Below, piece after piece: positions 38,345 to 47,811 of a stretch of 64,000 nt of DNA; the first letter of the stretch is position 1, and every line of letters starts with the position of its first letter. The notes under the pieces are model-generated. The model worked only from the letters and a program-made list of their open reading frames with translations, did not search any database and was not told the DNA's origin. The stretch is taken from NCBI GenBank assembly GCA_009838975.1, contig VXQO01000035.1, positions 1 to 64,000 on the forward strand. The letters are read 5' to 3'. This DNA is from Gemmatimonadota bacterium. Lineage in GTDB: Bacteria; Gemmatimonadota; Gemmatimonadetes; Longimicrobiales; Gaopeijiaceae. The translations under genes and the position numbers were made by a program.

Positions 38345-38884
38345 GTGACACCCGAAAGCCCGGACAGGAGAATGAAGGATCCCGATCCGCGACCAGCCCC
38401 CGCGCTGACCCATCTCGACACCGACGGAGAGGCGACGATGGTGGAGGTGGGCGACAAGGACGTCACCTCCCGCCGGGCCGTTGCCCATGGGGTGCTGAGG
38501 TGCTCCCGGCGCGCCTACGAGCTGCTGGCCGGCGGGGCAAACCCCAAGGGAGACGTGGAGCAGGTGGCGCGTGTCGCTGGGATCATGGCAGGCAAGCGCA
38601 CGGGCGAACTGATCCCGCTCTGCCACGTGTTGCCCGCAGCGAGCATCGGTGTCGACGTGGAAGCGGACCCCGCGCTACCCGGGCTAAGGGTGACCGCCAC
38701 CGCGCGGATAGCGGGTCGGACCGGTGTGGAAATGGAGGCGCTGACCGCGGTTTCGGTGGCGCTCCTCACGGCCTACGACATGCTTAAGGCCGTCGACCGC
38801 GGCATGACCATCGAGTCGATCCGGCTGGTGGAGAAGTCGGGGGGGCGCTCGGGAAGCTGGCGCGCCGGGCGCGGGTCAGTCTGA
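38345..38884 (+). CDS. moaC: Cyclic pyranopterin monophosphate synthase
   Basis: Molybdenum-cofactor enzyme converting the MoaA product to cPMP. Landmarks: [18 protein letters not shown] near residues 19-36, [21 protein letters not shown] near 76-96 (core [12 protein letters not shown]), and [21 protein letters not shown] near 119-139. The length is about 179 residues from GTG 38345; the ATG at 38372 may be the true start since it fits family N-termini better. moeA lies 9 kb away in the window, so molybdenum-enzyme use is likely. Its 3' end overlaps the converging mltD-like gene by nine bases. Confidence 0.94.
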   Translation: MTPESPDRRMKDPDPRPAPALTHLDTDGEATMVEVGDKDVTSRRAVAHGVLRCSRRAYELLAGGANPKGDVEQVARVAGIMAGKRTGELIPLCHVLPAASIGVDVEADPALPGLRVTATARIAGRTGVEMEALTAVSVALLTAYDMLKAVDRGMTIESIRLVEKSGGRSGSWRAGRGSV

Positions 38885-40099
38885 TGGTGGGAGCGCGCGG
38901 CTGGATACCGGGATGACCAGCCTGGCGCCGATCTGAAGGCGCCGTGGCTCCACGTCGGGGTTGGCGGCCCGCAGATCGTCGACGGAGATCCTGTAGTAGC
39001 GTGCGATATGGGTCAGGGTCTCCCCCGCGGAGACGATGTGCCACGCGACGCGCTCATGAGGCGGGATCGTAGCGAGACGCGCGCCGAAGCCGCTGGCCCG
39101 ACCCTCCGGCAGGCGCACCGTGGTCGATCCCCTGGCGGACGTAATGCCGGCGTGGAGGTGCGGATTCAGCCGCTCCACCTCCTCCGCCCCGACACCCGCC
39201 GCCCTTGCGATGACGTCGAGCGTCGCTGCGCCTTCGACCGCGGTGGTGTCGAAGCGGATGGGCGGCGACTTGACGGGATTCGGCAGGCCGTAGTACGCGG
39301 GGGTGCTGGCGATCTGGACTGCCGCCAGGTACTTCGGGATGAAGTCGCGGGTTTCCGAGGGAAGCCGGTCGCGGATTCGGGTGAACAGTTCGTCCTCGCG
39401 GGGTTGGCCGCCGCCGTGGCGCCGTATCACCGACTCCACCCGGCTGGGACCGGCGTTGTAGGCCGCAAGGGTGAGGAACCACGACCCGAACTGCCGGTTC
39501 AGGTGGACGATGTAGTCGAGCGCCGCTGGGGTCGCGGCGAACGGATCGAAGCGCTGGTCCACGATGCCGTCGACCCGCAGGCCGAGCCCGCGCGCCGTGT
39601 GAGGCATGAATTGCCAGAGTCCCGCGGCCCCGGCGGGCGATACGGCCGTGGTGTAGTAGTTGGCTTCGATGAGCGGCAGGTAGACGAGCGATTGGGGCAG
39701 ACCCCGCTTCGCCAGCTCCGCATTCACGAAGTCCTGGTACTGGCCCATGCGCGCCAGGCCCCGCTGGAAGGGCGCCGTCGACCGCCCGCGCCAGTACTCC
39801 ATCCACCAGTCGATCCGCCTCTGGATCTGTTCTTCCCGGACCGCCGGCGATGTCATGATCGGATCGAAAGCGGCCAGTTCCAGCGGGTCCAGCGGCTCGA
39901 CCGCCTCCGGCAGCACACGGCGCCCCTCCACCAGCGACGGGACTACCGGCGCCCGCTCGGCCGGCTGACGGCGCTCGGGGGCGTCGCCGGCCGGAGCCGG
40001 GGGCAGAGGCGGCGGCTGCCTCGCACAACCCGCCAGCAGCAGCGCAAGCGCGGCCAGGCCGTTTCGGGCGGCCATGCGGCCACTTGCGGGATGGTTCAT
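38876..40099 (-). CDS. MltD-like membrane-bound lytic murein transglycosylase with LysM domain
   Basis: Lipoprotein of 407 residues (lipobox LLLAGC, Cys25). A long Pro-rich linker precedes the SLT catalytic domain, with catalytic Glu in LIEANYYTTAVSPAGAAGLW near residue 143-162 and LAAYNAGPSRVESV near 212-225. A C-terminal LysM domain (WHIVSAGETLTHIARYYRIS near 350-369) binds glycan. It cleaves peptidoglycan between MurNAc and GlcNAc with anhydro product. It follows guaB by 4 bp on the same strand. Confidence 0.92.
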   Translation of the reverse strand: MNHPASGRMAARNGLAALALLLAGCARQPPPLPPAPAGDAPERRQPAERAPVVPSLVEGRRVLPEAVEPLDPLELAAFDPIMTSPAVREEQIQRRIDWWMEYWRGRSTAPFQRGLARMGQYQDFVNAELAKRGLPQSLVYLPLIEANYYTTAVSPAGAAGLWQFMPHTARGLGLRVDGIVDQRFDPFAATPAALDYIVHLNRQFGSWFLTLAAYNAGPSRVESVIRRHGGGQPREDELFTRIRDRLPSETRDFIPKYLAAVQIASTPAYYGLPNPVKSPPIRFDTTAVEGAATLDVIARAAGVGAEEVERLNPHLHAGITSARGSTTVRLPEGRASGFGARLATIPPHERVAWHIVSAGETLTHIARYYRISVDDLRAANPDVEPRRLQIGARLVIPVSSRALPPSD

Positions 40100-40103
40100 C
40101 TGC

Positions 40104-41591
40104 TCAGTGGCTGTAGTTGGGAGCTTCTCGCGTGATCGTCACGTCGTGGGGATGCGACTCCCGCAGTCCCCCCGGCGTCACGCGCACGAAACGGGCCGAG
40201 GTGCGCAGGGCCTCGAGCGACCCGGCGCCACAGTAGCCCATCCCGCTTCTGAGTCCGCCGGCCAGCTGGAAGACCGTGTCCGACACGGGGCCCTTGTAGG
40301 CCACGCGACCTTCGATCCCCTCCGGCACCAGCTTCCGCAGCTCGCGTCCCTCCTGGAAATAGCGGTCGGCGGAACCCTCCTCCATGGCCGACAGCGAGCC
40401 CATCCCGCGAACGGTCTTGAATCGCCGTCCCTCGAGAAGGAACGATTCCCCGGGGGATTCCTCGGTGCCGGCCAGCACCGAACCCATCATCACGCTCTGG
40501 GCGCCGGCGGCAAGCGCCTTGACCACATCGCCCGAGTAGCGGATGCCGCCGTCCGCGATGACGGGAACCCGGCCGGCGGCGCCGTCGACGGCATCCATGA
40601 CCGCGGTCAGCTGCGGCAGGCCGACACCTGTCACGACGCGCGTGGTGCAGATCGAGCCCGGACCGACACCGACCTTGACCGCGTCGGCCCCGCGTTCGAT
40701 CAACGCGTCGGCGCCCTCGGCCGTGCCCACGTTCCCCGCGATGAGATCCTGGTCGGGGAACGCCTCGCGCACCCTCACCACCGCCCTCAGAACGCCCTCG
40801 GCGTGTCCGTGTGCGGTGTCGATCACCAGAAAGTCCACACCCGACTCGACCAGCGCCCGTGCGCGGGCCAGATCGGACCTGGCTGCGCCGATGGCCGCGC
40901 CCACGCGCAGGCGTCCGTGCTCGTCCTTGCAGGCGTTGGGGAACTGGCGGCGCTTGAAGATGTCCTTGACCGTGATCAGCCCCCTCAGCTTCCCCGCCTC
41001 GTCAACGACGGGCAGCTTCTCGATCCGGTGGCGGTGCAGGATGCGCTCCGCCTTGGTCAGCGTGGTGCCCACCGGCGCGGTGACCAGCCCCCGCGAGGTC
41101 ATGAGCGACGCGACGGGGCGGTCGAGATCGGACTCGAACTGCAGGTCGCGATTGGTGATGATCCCGACCAGGGTTCCGTCCGGCTCCACGATCGGCACGC
41201 CGCTGATCGAGAAGCGAGCCATCAGCTGGTGGGCGTCACGAAGCGAAGCGGCGGGTTGCAGCGTGATCGGCTTGAGAATCATGCCGCTCTCCGACCGTTT
41301 CACCCGGTCGACCTCCTGGGCCTGCAGGTCGATCGTCATGTTCTTGTGGATGACGCCGACACCGCCCTCGCGCGCAACCGCGATCGCCATGCGCGCCTCG
41401 GTCACCGTGTCCATCGCGGCCGAGATCAGGGGAACCTGAAGGGTTATGCGGTTGGTCAGCCGCGTGGAAATGTCGGCGTCGCCCGGATGAACCCTGGAAT
41501 GGCCCGGCACGAGCAGCACGTCGTCGAAGGTCAGGGCCTCCTTGACGACCCTGCCGCGCAACGGTGACCGGGGCTCCTTGCCGCTTTCCAT
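40104..41591 (-). CDS. guaB: Inosine-5'-monophosphate dehydrogenase
   Basis: IMPDH of 495 residues, NAD-dependent oxidation of IMP to XMP in guanine nucleotide synthesis. TIM barrel with [11 protein letters not shown] near 21-31 and [10 protein letters not shown] near 57, a tandem CBS insert at about 95-205 ([43 protein letters not shown]), catalytic Cys in [17 protein letters not shown] near 305, and flap RGMGSLSAM near 395. ATG 41591 chosen; a TTG six bases upstream is in frame. Length and motifs are standard. Confidence 0.97.
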   Translation of the reverse strand: MESGKEPRSPLRGRVVKEALTFDDVLLVPGHSRVHPGDADISTRLTNRITLQVPLISAAMDTVTEARMAIAVAREGGVGVIHKNMTIDLQAQEVDRVKRSESGMILKPITLQPAASLRDAHQLMARFSISGVPIVEPDGTLVGIITNRDLQFESDLDRPVASLMTSRGLVTAPVGTTLTKAERILHRHRIEKLPVVDEAGKLRGLITVKDIFKRRQFPNACKDEHGRLRVGAAIGAARSDLARARALVESGVDFLVIDTAHGHAEGVLRAVVRVREAFPDQDLIAGNVGTAEGADALIERGADAVKVGVGPGSICTTRVVTGVGLPQLTAVMDAVDGAAGRVPVIADGGIRYSGDVVKALAAGAQSVMMGSVLAGTEESPGESFLLEGRRFKTVRGMGSLSAMEEGSADRYFQEGRELRKLVPEGIEGRVAYKGPVSDTVFQLAGGLRSGMGYCGAGSLEALRTSARFVRVTPGGLRESHPHDVTITREAPNYSH

Positions 41592-41651
41592 GGACAAATG
41601 TACCGGGGCCGCGGAATTCGGGTCAACCGGGCCGGCAATCGTGCCGGGCGC

Positions 41652-42101
41652 TTATCGTTCCCGCGATTCCGGGGGGTCCCGGCGGGCCGCTTCAGAGGAG
41701 TCGGAGCGGTCGGGCTGGTCGGACAGGTCCGAAAAACCCGCGTCGGCCTCGCCCCCTGTCTCCGCGTCGCGGCGGCGCTCCGCTCCGGCATCGCCGGCGT
41801 CCGATCCCCCCGCGAGGTCGTCGAAGAGCTGCCGGCCCGCCCTGGCCACCCCGCTCAGCGCCCTGTCGGCGGCCGCGATCACCTGAAAGGCCTCGCGCAG
41901 GTTGGACGGCTTGAACGACCGCTTGCGCATGCGGTCCTCCAGCCCCTCGCCCATTCGCTGAAAGCCGCTGGCCGGCTGTTCGTCTTCCGGCGATCCGTAC
42001 CGCGACTCCAGGAACTCGATATAGTCGAGCACCTGGTAGATCTGCTCCTCCGGCAGACTCTCGATCTTCCGCATCACGCGGGCGCGCAGGACGTCGTGCA
42101 T
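41652..42101 (-). CDS. DUF2281-like protein of unknown function
   Basis: Protein of up to 149 residues. The N-terminus MRKIESLPEEQIYQVLDYIEFL (start 10 residues in) has the DUF2281-like pattern of two short helices seen in small antitoxin-like or regulatory proteins. The middle is basic (RMRKRSFKPSNLREAFQVI) and the last 50 residues are Asp/Ser/Glu/Arg-rich and probably disordered. No toxin partner is adjacent. The ATG at 42099-42101 (minus) shares bases with a possible plus-strand ATG at 42100, so the true start may be the internal Met at 42074. Confidence 0.6.
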   Translation of the reverse strand: MHDVLRARVMRKIESLPEEQIYQVLDYIEFLESRYGSPEDEQPASGFQRMGEGLEDRMRKRSFKPSNLREAFQVIAAADRALSGVARAGRQLFDDLAGGSDAGDAGAERRRDAETGGEADAGFSDLSDQPDRSDSSEAARRDPPESRER

Positions 42102-42120
42102 GCCATCTAAGAAGCCGCTG

Positions 42121-42978
42121 ATGGATCCCCGGCGCAAGGACGGGTTATTCTTGGGCATGGAGTCCGGACAGGAGTACCGTTTTCTGCCGCTGCGGGGCGT
42201 GCCGATCCGCGAGGACGCCGAGCGGCGCTGCGACCGCTGGCTCGCTCGCCTCGACGAGGAGCTCTCGGATCCCGGAACCGACCGCAACGAACTCTGCCGC
42301 AGGGTGCTCGAGGAGATCTACTTCCCCGGCGAAATGACTGCCCCTTCCCTCGCGAGCCGCATCCTCCGCGACCAGCTCGACCCCCGCAACGTCACCCTGG
42401 AGCCGGAATACTATCGGGAAATCGACGAGGAACGGTACCAACGCGTGAAGCCGCTGATCTGGCTCTGGGAGATGTTCGACAAGAGCCTGCTCGGCGAGAA
42501 CGTGCACCTGGGGATCCGGTTCCGACGCATCCTGGCCAGGCGCATCTTCGCCCGCTGCGGCAGGAACTTCAAGGCGTTCCACTTCGTGAAGCTCAGCTTC
42601 GGGTACGGGCTGGAGGTGGGCGACGACGTCGTGGTGCACCGCCACGTCCTCCTCGACGACCGGGGCGGGATCAGGATCGGGGATCGCGCGTCGATCTCGG
42701 ACTTCGTCAACGTCTATTCGCACAGCCACCACATCGGCGACGGGCGGCACGTGCGTACTCCCCGGACCGTCATCGGCGATGACGTACGGCTCGCCTACCA
42801 CGCGACGGTTCTGGCAGGCGTCACCCTGGCGCCCGACTCGATGATCGGCGCAGGCGCCGTCGTCACCCGCGACACCGAGCCGTCCACCGTCGTCGCCGGA
42901 ATACCCGCGAAGCCGGTTAGGCGAAAGCCTGCCGCCCAGCGCCGCCCACCGACAAGCGATCCCCTCGCCGACGGCTGA
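42121..42978 (+). CDS. Hexapeptide-repeat acyltransferase (maltose/galactoside acetyltransferase-like)
   Basis: Left-handed beta-helix acyltransferase of about 285 residues. Hexapeptide repeats run from about residue 165 to 260 (VGDDVVVHRHVLLDDRGGIRIGDRASIS and VIGDDVRLAYHATVLAGVTLAPDSMIGAGAVVTRD, seen as short repeats), ending in the usual VVAGIPAKPVR. A candidate catalytic His lies in YSHSHHIGD. The N-terminal 150 residues are a helical, charged region longer than in Maa/LacA. The start may be ATG 42100, 42121, or TTG 42151/ATG 42157. Substrate unknown, possibly envelope sugar or lipid. Confidence 0.8.
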   Translation: MDPRRKDGLFLGMESGQEYRFLPLRGVPIREDAERRCDRWLARLDEELSDPGTDRNELCRRVLEEIYFPGEMTAPSLASRILRDQLDPRNVTLEPEYYREIDEERYQRVKPLIWLWEMFDKSLLGENVHLGIRFRRILARRIFARCGRNFKAFHFVKLSFGYGLEVGDDVVVHRHVLLDDRGGIRIGDRASISDFVNVYSHSHHIGDGRHVRTPRTVIGDDVRLAYHATVLAGVTLAPDSMIGAGAVVTRDTEPSTVVAGIPAKPVRRKPAAQRRPPTSDPLADG

Positions 42979-42984
42979 CGCCGA

Positions 42985-42996
42985 CCCGTGCACGGG
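42985..42996. terminator. Short palindrome between convergent acyltransferase and acs
   Basis: CCCGTGCACGGG is a perfect 12-base palindrome in the 62-base gap between two converging genes; as RNA it gives a 4 bp stem with a 4-base loop. It may contribute to bidirectional termination, but the stem is short and no T-tract follows on either strand. Confidence 0.25.
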
Positions 42997-43040
42997 CTGC
43001 GGCGACCCGGGGCAACCGAGCCACCGGCGCGCGTTCAGCC

Positions 43041-44984
43041 CTACCGCGTCTCGTACCGCGCCTTCAGCTGCTCCACCACCACCGGATCGGCCAGCGTGGT
43101 GGTGTCCCCCAGCGCCCGCCCCGTCGCGATGTCACCCAGCAGCCGCCGCATGATCTTCCCCGACCGCGTCTTCGGCAGGTCGGCGGCGAAGAGGATCACC
43201 TTGGGCCGCGCGATCGGCCCGATGGCACGCGCCACATGGGCCTTCAGTTCGGCCACGAGGGCATCGTCCCCCTCCCTGCCCCCCATCAGCGTGACAAAGG
43301 CGGCGATCGCCTGCCCCTTGACCTCGTGCGCCATCCCCACCACGGCCGCCTCCGCCACGGCGGCGTGCTCCACCAGCGCGCTCTCGACCTCCATGGTGCC
43401 GATCCGGTGTCCGGCAACGTTCAGCACGTCGTCCACCCGCCCGAGTATCCACAGGTACCCGTCCTCGTCCAGCTTCGCACCGTCGCCGGGGAAGTAGATC
43501 CCGTCCCACTTCGACCAGTAGGTCTCGCGGTAGCGCTCGTCGTCGCCCCAGATCGTGCGCAGCATCGCCGGCCACGGCCGCGTGATGGCGAGATACCCGG
43601 CGTCGACCGGCTCGCCCGCGTCGTTGAACAGGGCGGTCGCAATCCCGGGAAATGCGCGGCAGGCGCTCCCCGGCCGCGTGTGCGTCACCCCAGGGAGCGG
43701 CGTGATCATCATGCCGCCCGTCTCGGTCTGCCACCAGGTGTCGATGATCGGGCACCGCTCGCCGCCGATCACTCGGTTGTACCACATCCACGCCTCCGGG
43801 TTGATCGGCTCTCCCACCGTGCCCAGGAGCCGCAGCCGCGAGAGATCGCAGCCGTCCGGCCACTCCTCGCCCCACTGCATGAAGGCGCGGATCGCGGTGG
43901 GAGCGGTGTAGAAGATGGTCACCCCGTAGTCCTCGCACATCTTCCAGAACCGCCCCTTGTCGGGCCAGTCGGGCGCCCCCTCGTACATCACCACCGTCGC
44001 CCCCGCCGCGAGCGGCCCGTAGACGATGTAGCTGTGCCCCGTCACCCAGCCCACGTCGGCCGTGCACCAGTAGATGTCGTCCTCCTTCAGGTCGAACACG
44101 ATCCGGGTGGTCGCGTGCACCTGGGTCAGATACCCGCCCGTCGTGTGGACCACGCCCTTCGGCTTCCCCGTCGTCCCGGAGGTGTAGAGGATGTACAGGA
44201 TGTCCTCGGCGTCCATCACCTCGGCTTCGCACTCGCCGTCCACGCCCGCCGCGAGGTCGTGGTACCAGTGGTCACGCCCCGCGGTCATTCCGGCCGCGAC
44301 CTTCCCTTCCAGCCCACCCCGGGCCACCACCACGACGTGCTCGATCGACGGGCAGCGCTCGACGGCCCTGTCCGCATTGTCCTTGAGCGGAACGACGACG
44401 CCGCGCCGATACCCGCCGTCCGCCGTGATCAGCACCCTCGCTTCGGCATCGTTGATCCGGTCCGCGAGGGAATCCGGGCTGAATCCCCCGAACACCACCG
44501 AATGCGGCGCGCCGATCCTCGCGCAGGCGAGCATTGCGAAGGCGGCCTCCGGGATCATGGGCAGGTAGATGGCCACGCGATCGCCCTTCTTCACCCCCAA
44601 CCCCTTCAGCACGTTCGCAAAACGCCCCACCTCGACGGCCAGCTCGCCGTAGGTGAACGACCGCCGGTCCCCGGGCTCCCCCTCCCAGACCAGCGCACGC
44701 TTGCCGCCGCGGGTGTCCAGATGCCGGTCCACGCAGTTGTGGCAGACGTTCAGCTTGCCGCCGATGAACCACTTTGCATGCGGCGCCCTCCACTCGAGCA
44801 CCGTGTCCCACCGGCGGTACCAGTCGAGCTCGCCGGCCCATTCGGCCCAGAACCGCTCGAAGTCCTCGGCCACATCGTAGATGGAGGGGTCGGAAACCAC
44901 CGCGTCCGCGGCGAACTCGGCGGGCGGCGCGAACTTCCGCTTCTCGGTGAGCAGTGCGTCGAGGGCGGTCGGGTCGTGCGTCAT
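43041..44984 (-). CDS. acs: Acetyl-CoA synthetase (AMP-forming)
   Basis: ACS of 647 residues activating acetate to acetyl-CoA via acetyl-AMP. Core motifs: [19 protein letters not shown] near residues 254-272, [15 protein letters not shown] near 293-307, [18 protein letters not shown] near 399-416, [20 protein letters not shown] near 492-511, and the C-terminal [13 protein letters not shown] whose Lys is the known acetylation-regulated residue. ATG 44984 is preceded by GGAGA and gives the family N-terminus. It is divergent from the PerR-like gene; the Per-box at 45170-45194 lies almost 200 bp away, so control by it is uncertain. Confidence 0.96.
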   Translation of the reverse strand: MTHDPTALDALLTEKRKFAPPAEFAADAVVSDPSIYDVAEDFERFWAEWAGELDWYRRWDTVLEWRAPHAKWFIGGKLNVCHNCVDRHLDTRGGKRALVWEGEPGDRRSFTYGELAVEVGRFANVLKGLGVKKGDRVAIYLPMIPEAAFAMLACARIGAPHSVVFGGFSPDSLADRINDAEARVLITADGGYRRGVVVPLKDNADRAVERCPSIEHVVVVARGGLEGKVAAGMTAGRDHWYHDLAAGVDGECEAEVMDAEDILYILYTSGTTGKPKGVVHTTGGYLTQVHATTRIVFDLKEDDIYWCTADVGWVTGHSYIVYGPLAAGATVVMYEGAPDWPDKGRFWKMCEDYGVTIFYTAPTAIRAFMQWGEEWPDGCDLSRLRLLGTVGEPINPEAWMWYNRVIGGERCPIIDTWWQTETGGMMITPLPGVTHTRPGSACRAFPGIATALFNDAGEPVDAGYLAITRPWPAMLRTIWGDDERYRETYWSKWDGIYFPGDGAKLDEDGYLWILGRVDDVLNVAGHRIGTMEVESALVEHAAVAEAAVVGMAHEVKGQAIAAFVTLMGGREGDDALVAELKAHVARAIGPIARPKVILFAADLPKTRSGKIMRRLLGDIATGRALGDTTTLADPVVVEQLKARYETR

Positions 44985-45169
44985 TCGGGGTTCTCCGGGG
45001 ATGAAGAGGTTGCCTGGTGGCCGTTTCGGGGAGCGGAGCCGCGCCACGGCGGCGCATGCATGTCCGGTGAGCCTGCGGGTGAGCGATCGGCTGATCGAGT
45101 ATGGCCCGAAGCCCGCGCCCGGGGCAACATCGCCCGTTGGAGATCCACGCGGCCCCCGGTTGTGGTTAG

Positions 45170-45194
45170 TATCATTCTGCTATCATTATGATAT
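45170..45194. promoter_or_regulatory. Per/Fur-box-like operator in front of the PerR-like gene
   Basis: TATCAT-T-ATGATA at 45181-45193 is a perfect 6-1-6 palindrome; as CTATCAT-T-ATGATAT it agrees with the Bacillus Per-box consensus TTATAATNATTATAA at 10 of 14 defined positions. A third half-site TATCAT at 45170-45175 lies 11 bp (one helical turn) upstream. The 17 bases 45178-45194 match, in reverse complement and with one mismatch, 4612-4628 before ybjQ. The site lies just upstream of a TTGACA element, a place suited to autoregulation. Confidence 0.65.
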
Positions 45195-45208
45195 CCTCAA
45201 TTCAGCGG

Positions 45209-45237
45209 TTGACACGCGCGCGCCCTGCGTGCATCGT
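45209..45237 (+). promoter_or_regulatory. Candidate promoter of the PerR-like gene
   Basis: TTGACA at 45209-45214 is a perfect -35 hexamer; a 17-base spacer leads to CATCGT at 45232-45237, a poor -10. The Per-box-like palindrome ends 16 bp upstream of the -35. Transcription from here would give a leader of about 35 bases before the TTG start at 45279. Confidence 0.4.
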
Positions 45238-45278
45238 AACTCCATGTGAGCAACGGGCTTCGCCGAAGGAGGACCTGC

Positions 45279-45713
45279 TTGTCCCCGTCCAGTCAATCCG
45301 TCGAGGTCGACCGGCTGCGAGAAGCGCTGGAGGCGCACGGACATCGCTTCACCGAGCAGAGGGGTGCCGTACACCGCTTCCTTTCGGGTACCGACACGCA
45401 CCCGACCGCCGAGGATGTCTTTCACGGCGTCCGTGAGGAGTTGCCCGCGATCTCGCTCGCCACGGTCTACAAGAACCTCGAGACGCTGGTCGGCTGCGGC
45501 ATGGCGCTCAAGCTCACCTGGTCCGACGGCTCGTCCCGGTACGACGGGCGCACCGACCCGCACCATCACGCGCGCTGCGACCGCTGCGGTGTCGTGATGG
45601 ACATCCCCGGCAACCCGCCGCCGGAGATCGTCGCCGATCCCGGCGTCTGCCCCGGCTTCCATGTCACCGGGTACCGGCTGGAGCTGACCGGGCTCTGCGC
45701 GGACTGCGCCTGA
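45279..45713 (+). CDS. Fur-family metalloregulator, PerR-like
   Basis: DNA-binding metal-dependent repressor of 144 residues. Winged-helix part: GHRFTEQRGAVHRFL near residues 18-32, HPTAEDVFHGVREELPAISLATVYKNLE near 38-65 (recognition helix SLATVYKNLE). Dimerisation part: SDGSSRYDGRTDPHHHARC then DRCG, and the second structural-zinc pair CADC at the end; both CxxC pairs are intact. The SRYD and VMDI segments resemble PerR more than Fur or Zur. AAGGAGGA at 45266-45273 fixes the TTG start; a GTG at 45246 is less supported. A matching operator lies about 85 bp upstream. Confidence 0.88.
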   Translation: MSPSSQSVEVDRLREALEAHGHRFTEQRGAVHRFLSGTDTHPTAEDVFHGVREELPAISLATVYKNLETLVGCGMALKLTWSDGSSRYDGRTDPHHHARCDRCGVVMDIPGNPPPEIVADPGVCPGFHVTGYRLELTGLCADCA

Positions 45714-45732
45714 ACCGGCTCGCGCCCCGGTT

Positions 45733-46032
45733 TCAGGCGATCGCGCCGGCCCTTGCGCGCCCCCGCGCCGAACGGAGACGGCGACGCAGTTCCAGGCTCG
45801 ACATCGTGTTCATGGTGCGCTCGGCGGTCTTTGGCGAATTCCAGCGAACGTCGGTAAGGGCAACCGGCTCTTCGCCTTCCGCCTCCGGCCGGCGCAGGAT
45901 CAGGTAGTACCGTCCCTTGTAGTCCCCACCCTGCTCGGCGGCCACCGAAGCCACCCACTCGACACCCCGTTCATCGCTGAATCTTCGCACCTGGCCGTCC
46001 CCGTTTGTGATGGTCTCTGCGGCTGGGAACAT
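45733..46032 (-). CDS. Small conserved-looking hypothetical protein
   Basis: Protein of 99 residues, not recognised. The N-terminal 65 residues look like a compact beta-rich domain (VRRFSDERGVEWVASVAAE then GRYYLILRRPEAEGEEPVALTDVRW); the C-terminal 30 are basic (LRRRLRSARGRARAG). No signal peptide or membrane segment. It faces the PerR-like gene convergently with a 19-base gap. Codon use is like its neighbours, and the frame is the only open one of size here. Confidence 0.6.
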   Translation of the reverse strand: MFPAAETITNGDGQVRRFSDERGVEWVASVAAEQGGDYKGRYYLILRRPEAEGEEPVALTDVRWNSPKTAERTMNTMSSLELRRRLRSARGRARAGAIA

Positions 46033-46086
46033 AATAGCCGCGACGTGCCGGCAACAACGAGCCCCTCCCAGCGTGCCCGCCGGCCG

Positions 46087-46902
46087 CTATGCGGGCTTCC
46101 CGCTTCGCAGCTTCTTCTGGTGGACGACCTCCGGGAATTCGTAGTAGATGACGCCCTCGTCACTGATGTCCGATCTCACGCGGAAGCCGTCGTCCATGCC
46201 GATCATCAGCTTCTCGGCGGCTTCCAGGCTCAGATCCAGTTCGGCCGCGACCTCGGTTACCGTCAGCACGCCTCCGCGCTGTGTTGCAAGCTGCAGCACC
46301 TTGCGGTTGAGGATCTGGAGGACCGCTTGCCGCCGCTCCTGCAGCGCCCTCCACCCCCACAGGAACATCCCCGATCCACCCATCCCCAGGAACGCTCCGA
46401 TGACGATGGGGGGACCGTCCATTCCACCCGCGATCCCGGCGGTGATGATGAGGGTGGCCATCACGCCCAGCCCCGCCCCGAACACCCGCCTGCCTATGCC
46501 GCTCGGGGGAAGGGGCTTGTCCCGCGACGGAGGCGATGCGGGCGTCATCGACGTTACCGGGGCCGGCACGCCGGAGCCGGCGTCCCAGCCCTCCGGGTCC
46601 CCGGGGACACGGGAGTGTTCCCATGCGAGGCCGCAGTTGGGACAGACCTGGCGCTTGCGGCACCTGGCGTAGTACACCAGGCCGCCGACCCCGTAGGTGA
46701 ACACGCTGAGGCCGACCAGCAGGGCCAGGTGACCGGTCTTGCGGAAATAGGGGACGCCTTCGCTGTGGTGCCCGCAGCGCGCGCACTGCCGGACGTTGCG
46801 CTTCATGACGGGGGCGCGGCGCCGCCGCTCCACGACGGCGCCGCAGGTGGGACACCGATCCTCACCCGCCAGGATACTCTCGCCGCAAGTCGAACACCGC
46901 AT
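46087..46902 (-). CDS. Membrane protein with zinc ribbons and C-terminal winged-helix-like domain
   Basis: Protein of 271 residues. Zinc-ribbon pairs: CSTC (3-6) with CPTC (17-20), then CARC (40-43) with CPNC (88-91), the latter pair separated by a hydrophobic segment (HLALLVGLSVFTYGVGGLVYYA, about 57-78). Two more membrane segments lie at about 139-157 and 164-184. The C-terminal 85 residues (ILNRKVLQLATQRGGVLTVTEVAAELDLSLEAAEKLM) have a MarR/winged-helix-like pattern. The combination suggests a membrane-tethered regulator, but no function is known to me. Confidence 0.72.
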   Translation of the reverse strand: MRCSTCGESILAGEDRCPTCGAVVERRRRAPVMKRNVRQCARCGHHSEGVPYFRKTGHLALLVGLSVFTYGVGGLVYYARCRKRQVCPNCGLAWEHSRVPGDPEGWDAGSGVPAPVTSMTPASPPSRDKPLPPSGIGRRVFGAGLGVMATLIITAGIAGGMDGPPIVIGAFLGMGGSGMFLWGWRALQERRQAVLQILNRKVLQLATQRGGVLTVTEVAAELDLSLEAAEKLMIGMDDGFRVRSDISDEGVIYYEFPEVVHQKKLRSGKPA

Positions 46903-46943
46903 CTATTCCCCGATCCCTCCGCCGGCCTCGGCGCCGGCAACGC

Positions 46944-46973
46944 TTGACACTCCGAACTCCCTCCTACTACGGA
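46944..46973 (+). promoter_or_regulatory. Candidate promoter upstream of the outer-membrane barrel gene
   Basis: TTGACA at 46944-46949 is followed by TACTAC at 46965-46970 (15-base spacer) or TACGGA at 46968-46973 (18-base spacer), about 110 bp before the ATG at 47082 in a 179-base gap. The -35 is perfect, the -10 weak. Confidence 0.35.
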
Positions 46974-47081
46974 AACCCGCCCGTCAGGAGTCACACCCCG
47001 AGCCGGAACGGGAACCATCGAGCAGAATCAGATTACATTCACTGGAGTCGAGCGCAAACCAGGCCACGCCTTCCCGAATAG

Positions 47082-47798
47082 ATGATCCTCTCTCGAACCG
47101 CCCGCGTCTCCGCACTTCTTCTGTTGCTGATCCCCTCCCCCGAGGATGCCCGGGCCCAGACCATCCCGTCCGCGTACCGCTTCATCGAGCACCGCCAGGA
47201 GACGTCGATCTTCTGGGGAACCATGTTTCTCAGCCAGGGGTCGCTGGACCTGGGACCCAAGTCCGGCAACTTCACCGGAGCGCGCTACTCGATCGAGGCC
47301 AGCGGGCCGCTCTTCCTCGAGGGCCTGGTGATGTACCTGCCGACCACCCGCGACGTGGTAGACCCCCGGCGCGCCATCGGGGACCGCACGATCGGCGAAA
47401 CCGACGTGCAGTTGCTGATGGCCGACGCGCGCCTCGATTTCAGCCTGACCGGCCGCCGCACCTGGCACGGGCTCAGCCCCCATCTCTTTCTCGGGGGAGG
47501 GTTGGCCCTGGACATCGCCGGACAGAGCGAGTTCGCGGACTTCCTGCTTCCGGAGGACGTCTACGACTTCGGGACCGCCTTTACCGCGACCTCCGGGACT
47601 GGCTTCCGGTTCGCCGTCTCGTCCAGGCTCATGCTGCACGTCGAAGCGGGCCTGACCCTATGGAAGCTGAACACGCCGAGCGGCTTCGACGACCCGGCAA
47701 AGCGGCCGCAGAGCGACGACATGGAGCTGCAACCGGTGGTCCAGAGCGAGTGGGTCAGAGGATACGGCATTACTCTGAGCGCCGGCTGGCGGTTCTGA
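47082..47798 (+). CDS. Small outer-membrane beta-barrel protein
   Basis: Secreted protein of 238 residues: signal peptide 1-25 (ARA-QTI), then alternating amphipathic strands (FLEGLVMYLPTTRDVV, DVQLLMADARLDFSL, LSPHLFLGGGLALDIAG, FRFAVSSRLMLHVEAGLTL) and a C-terminal Phe in LSAGWRF, the classic barrel-insertion signal. It resembles the OmpW/OprF-like small barrels only in architecture; no named family can be claimed. moeA follows after 13 bp. Confidence 0.75.
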   Translation: MILSRTARVSALLLLLIPSPEDARAQTIPSAYRFIEHRQETSIFWGTMFLSQGSLDLGPKSGNFTGARYSIEASGPLFLEGLVMYLPTTRDVVDPRRAIGDRTIGETDVQLLMADARLDFSLTGRRTWHGLSPHLFLGGGLALDIAGQSEFADFLLPEDVYDFGTAFTATSGTGFRFAVSSRLMLHVEAGLTLWKLNTPSGFDDPAKRPQSDDMELQPVVQSEWVRGYGITLSAGWRF

Positions 47799-47811
47799 CC
47801 GACTGAGCGGA

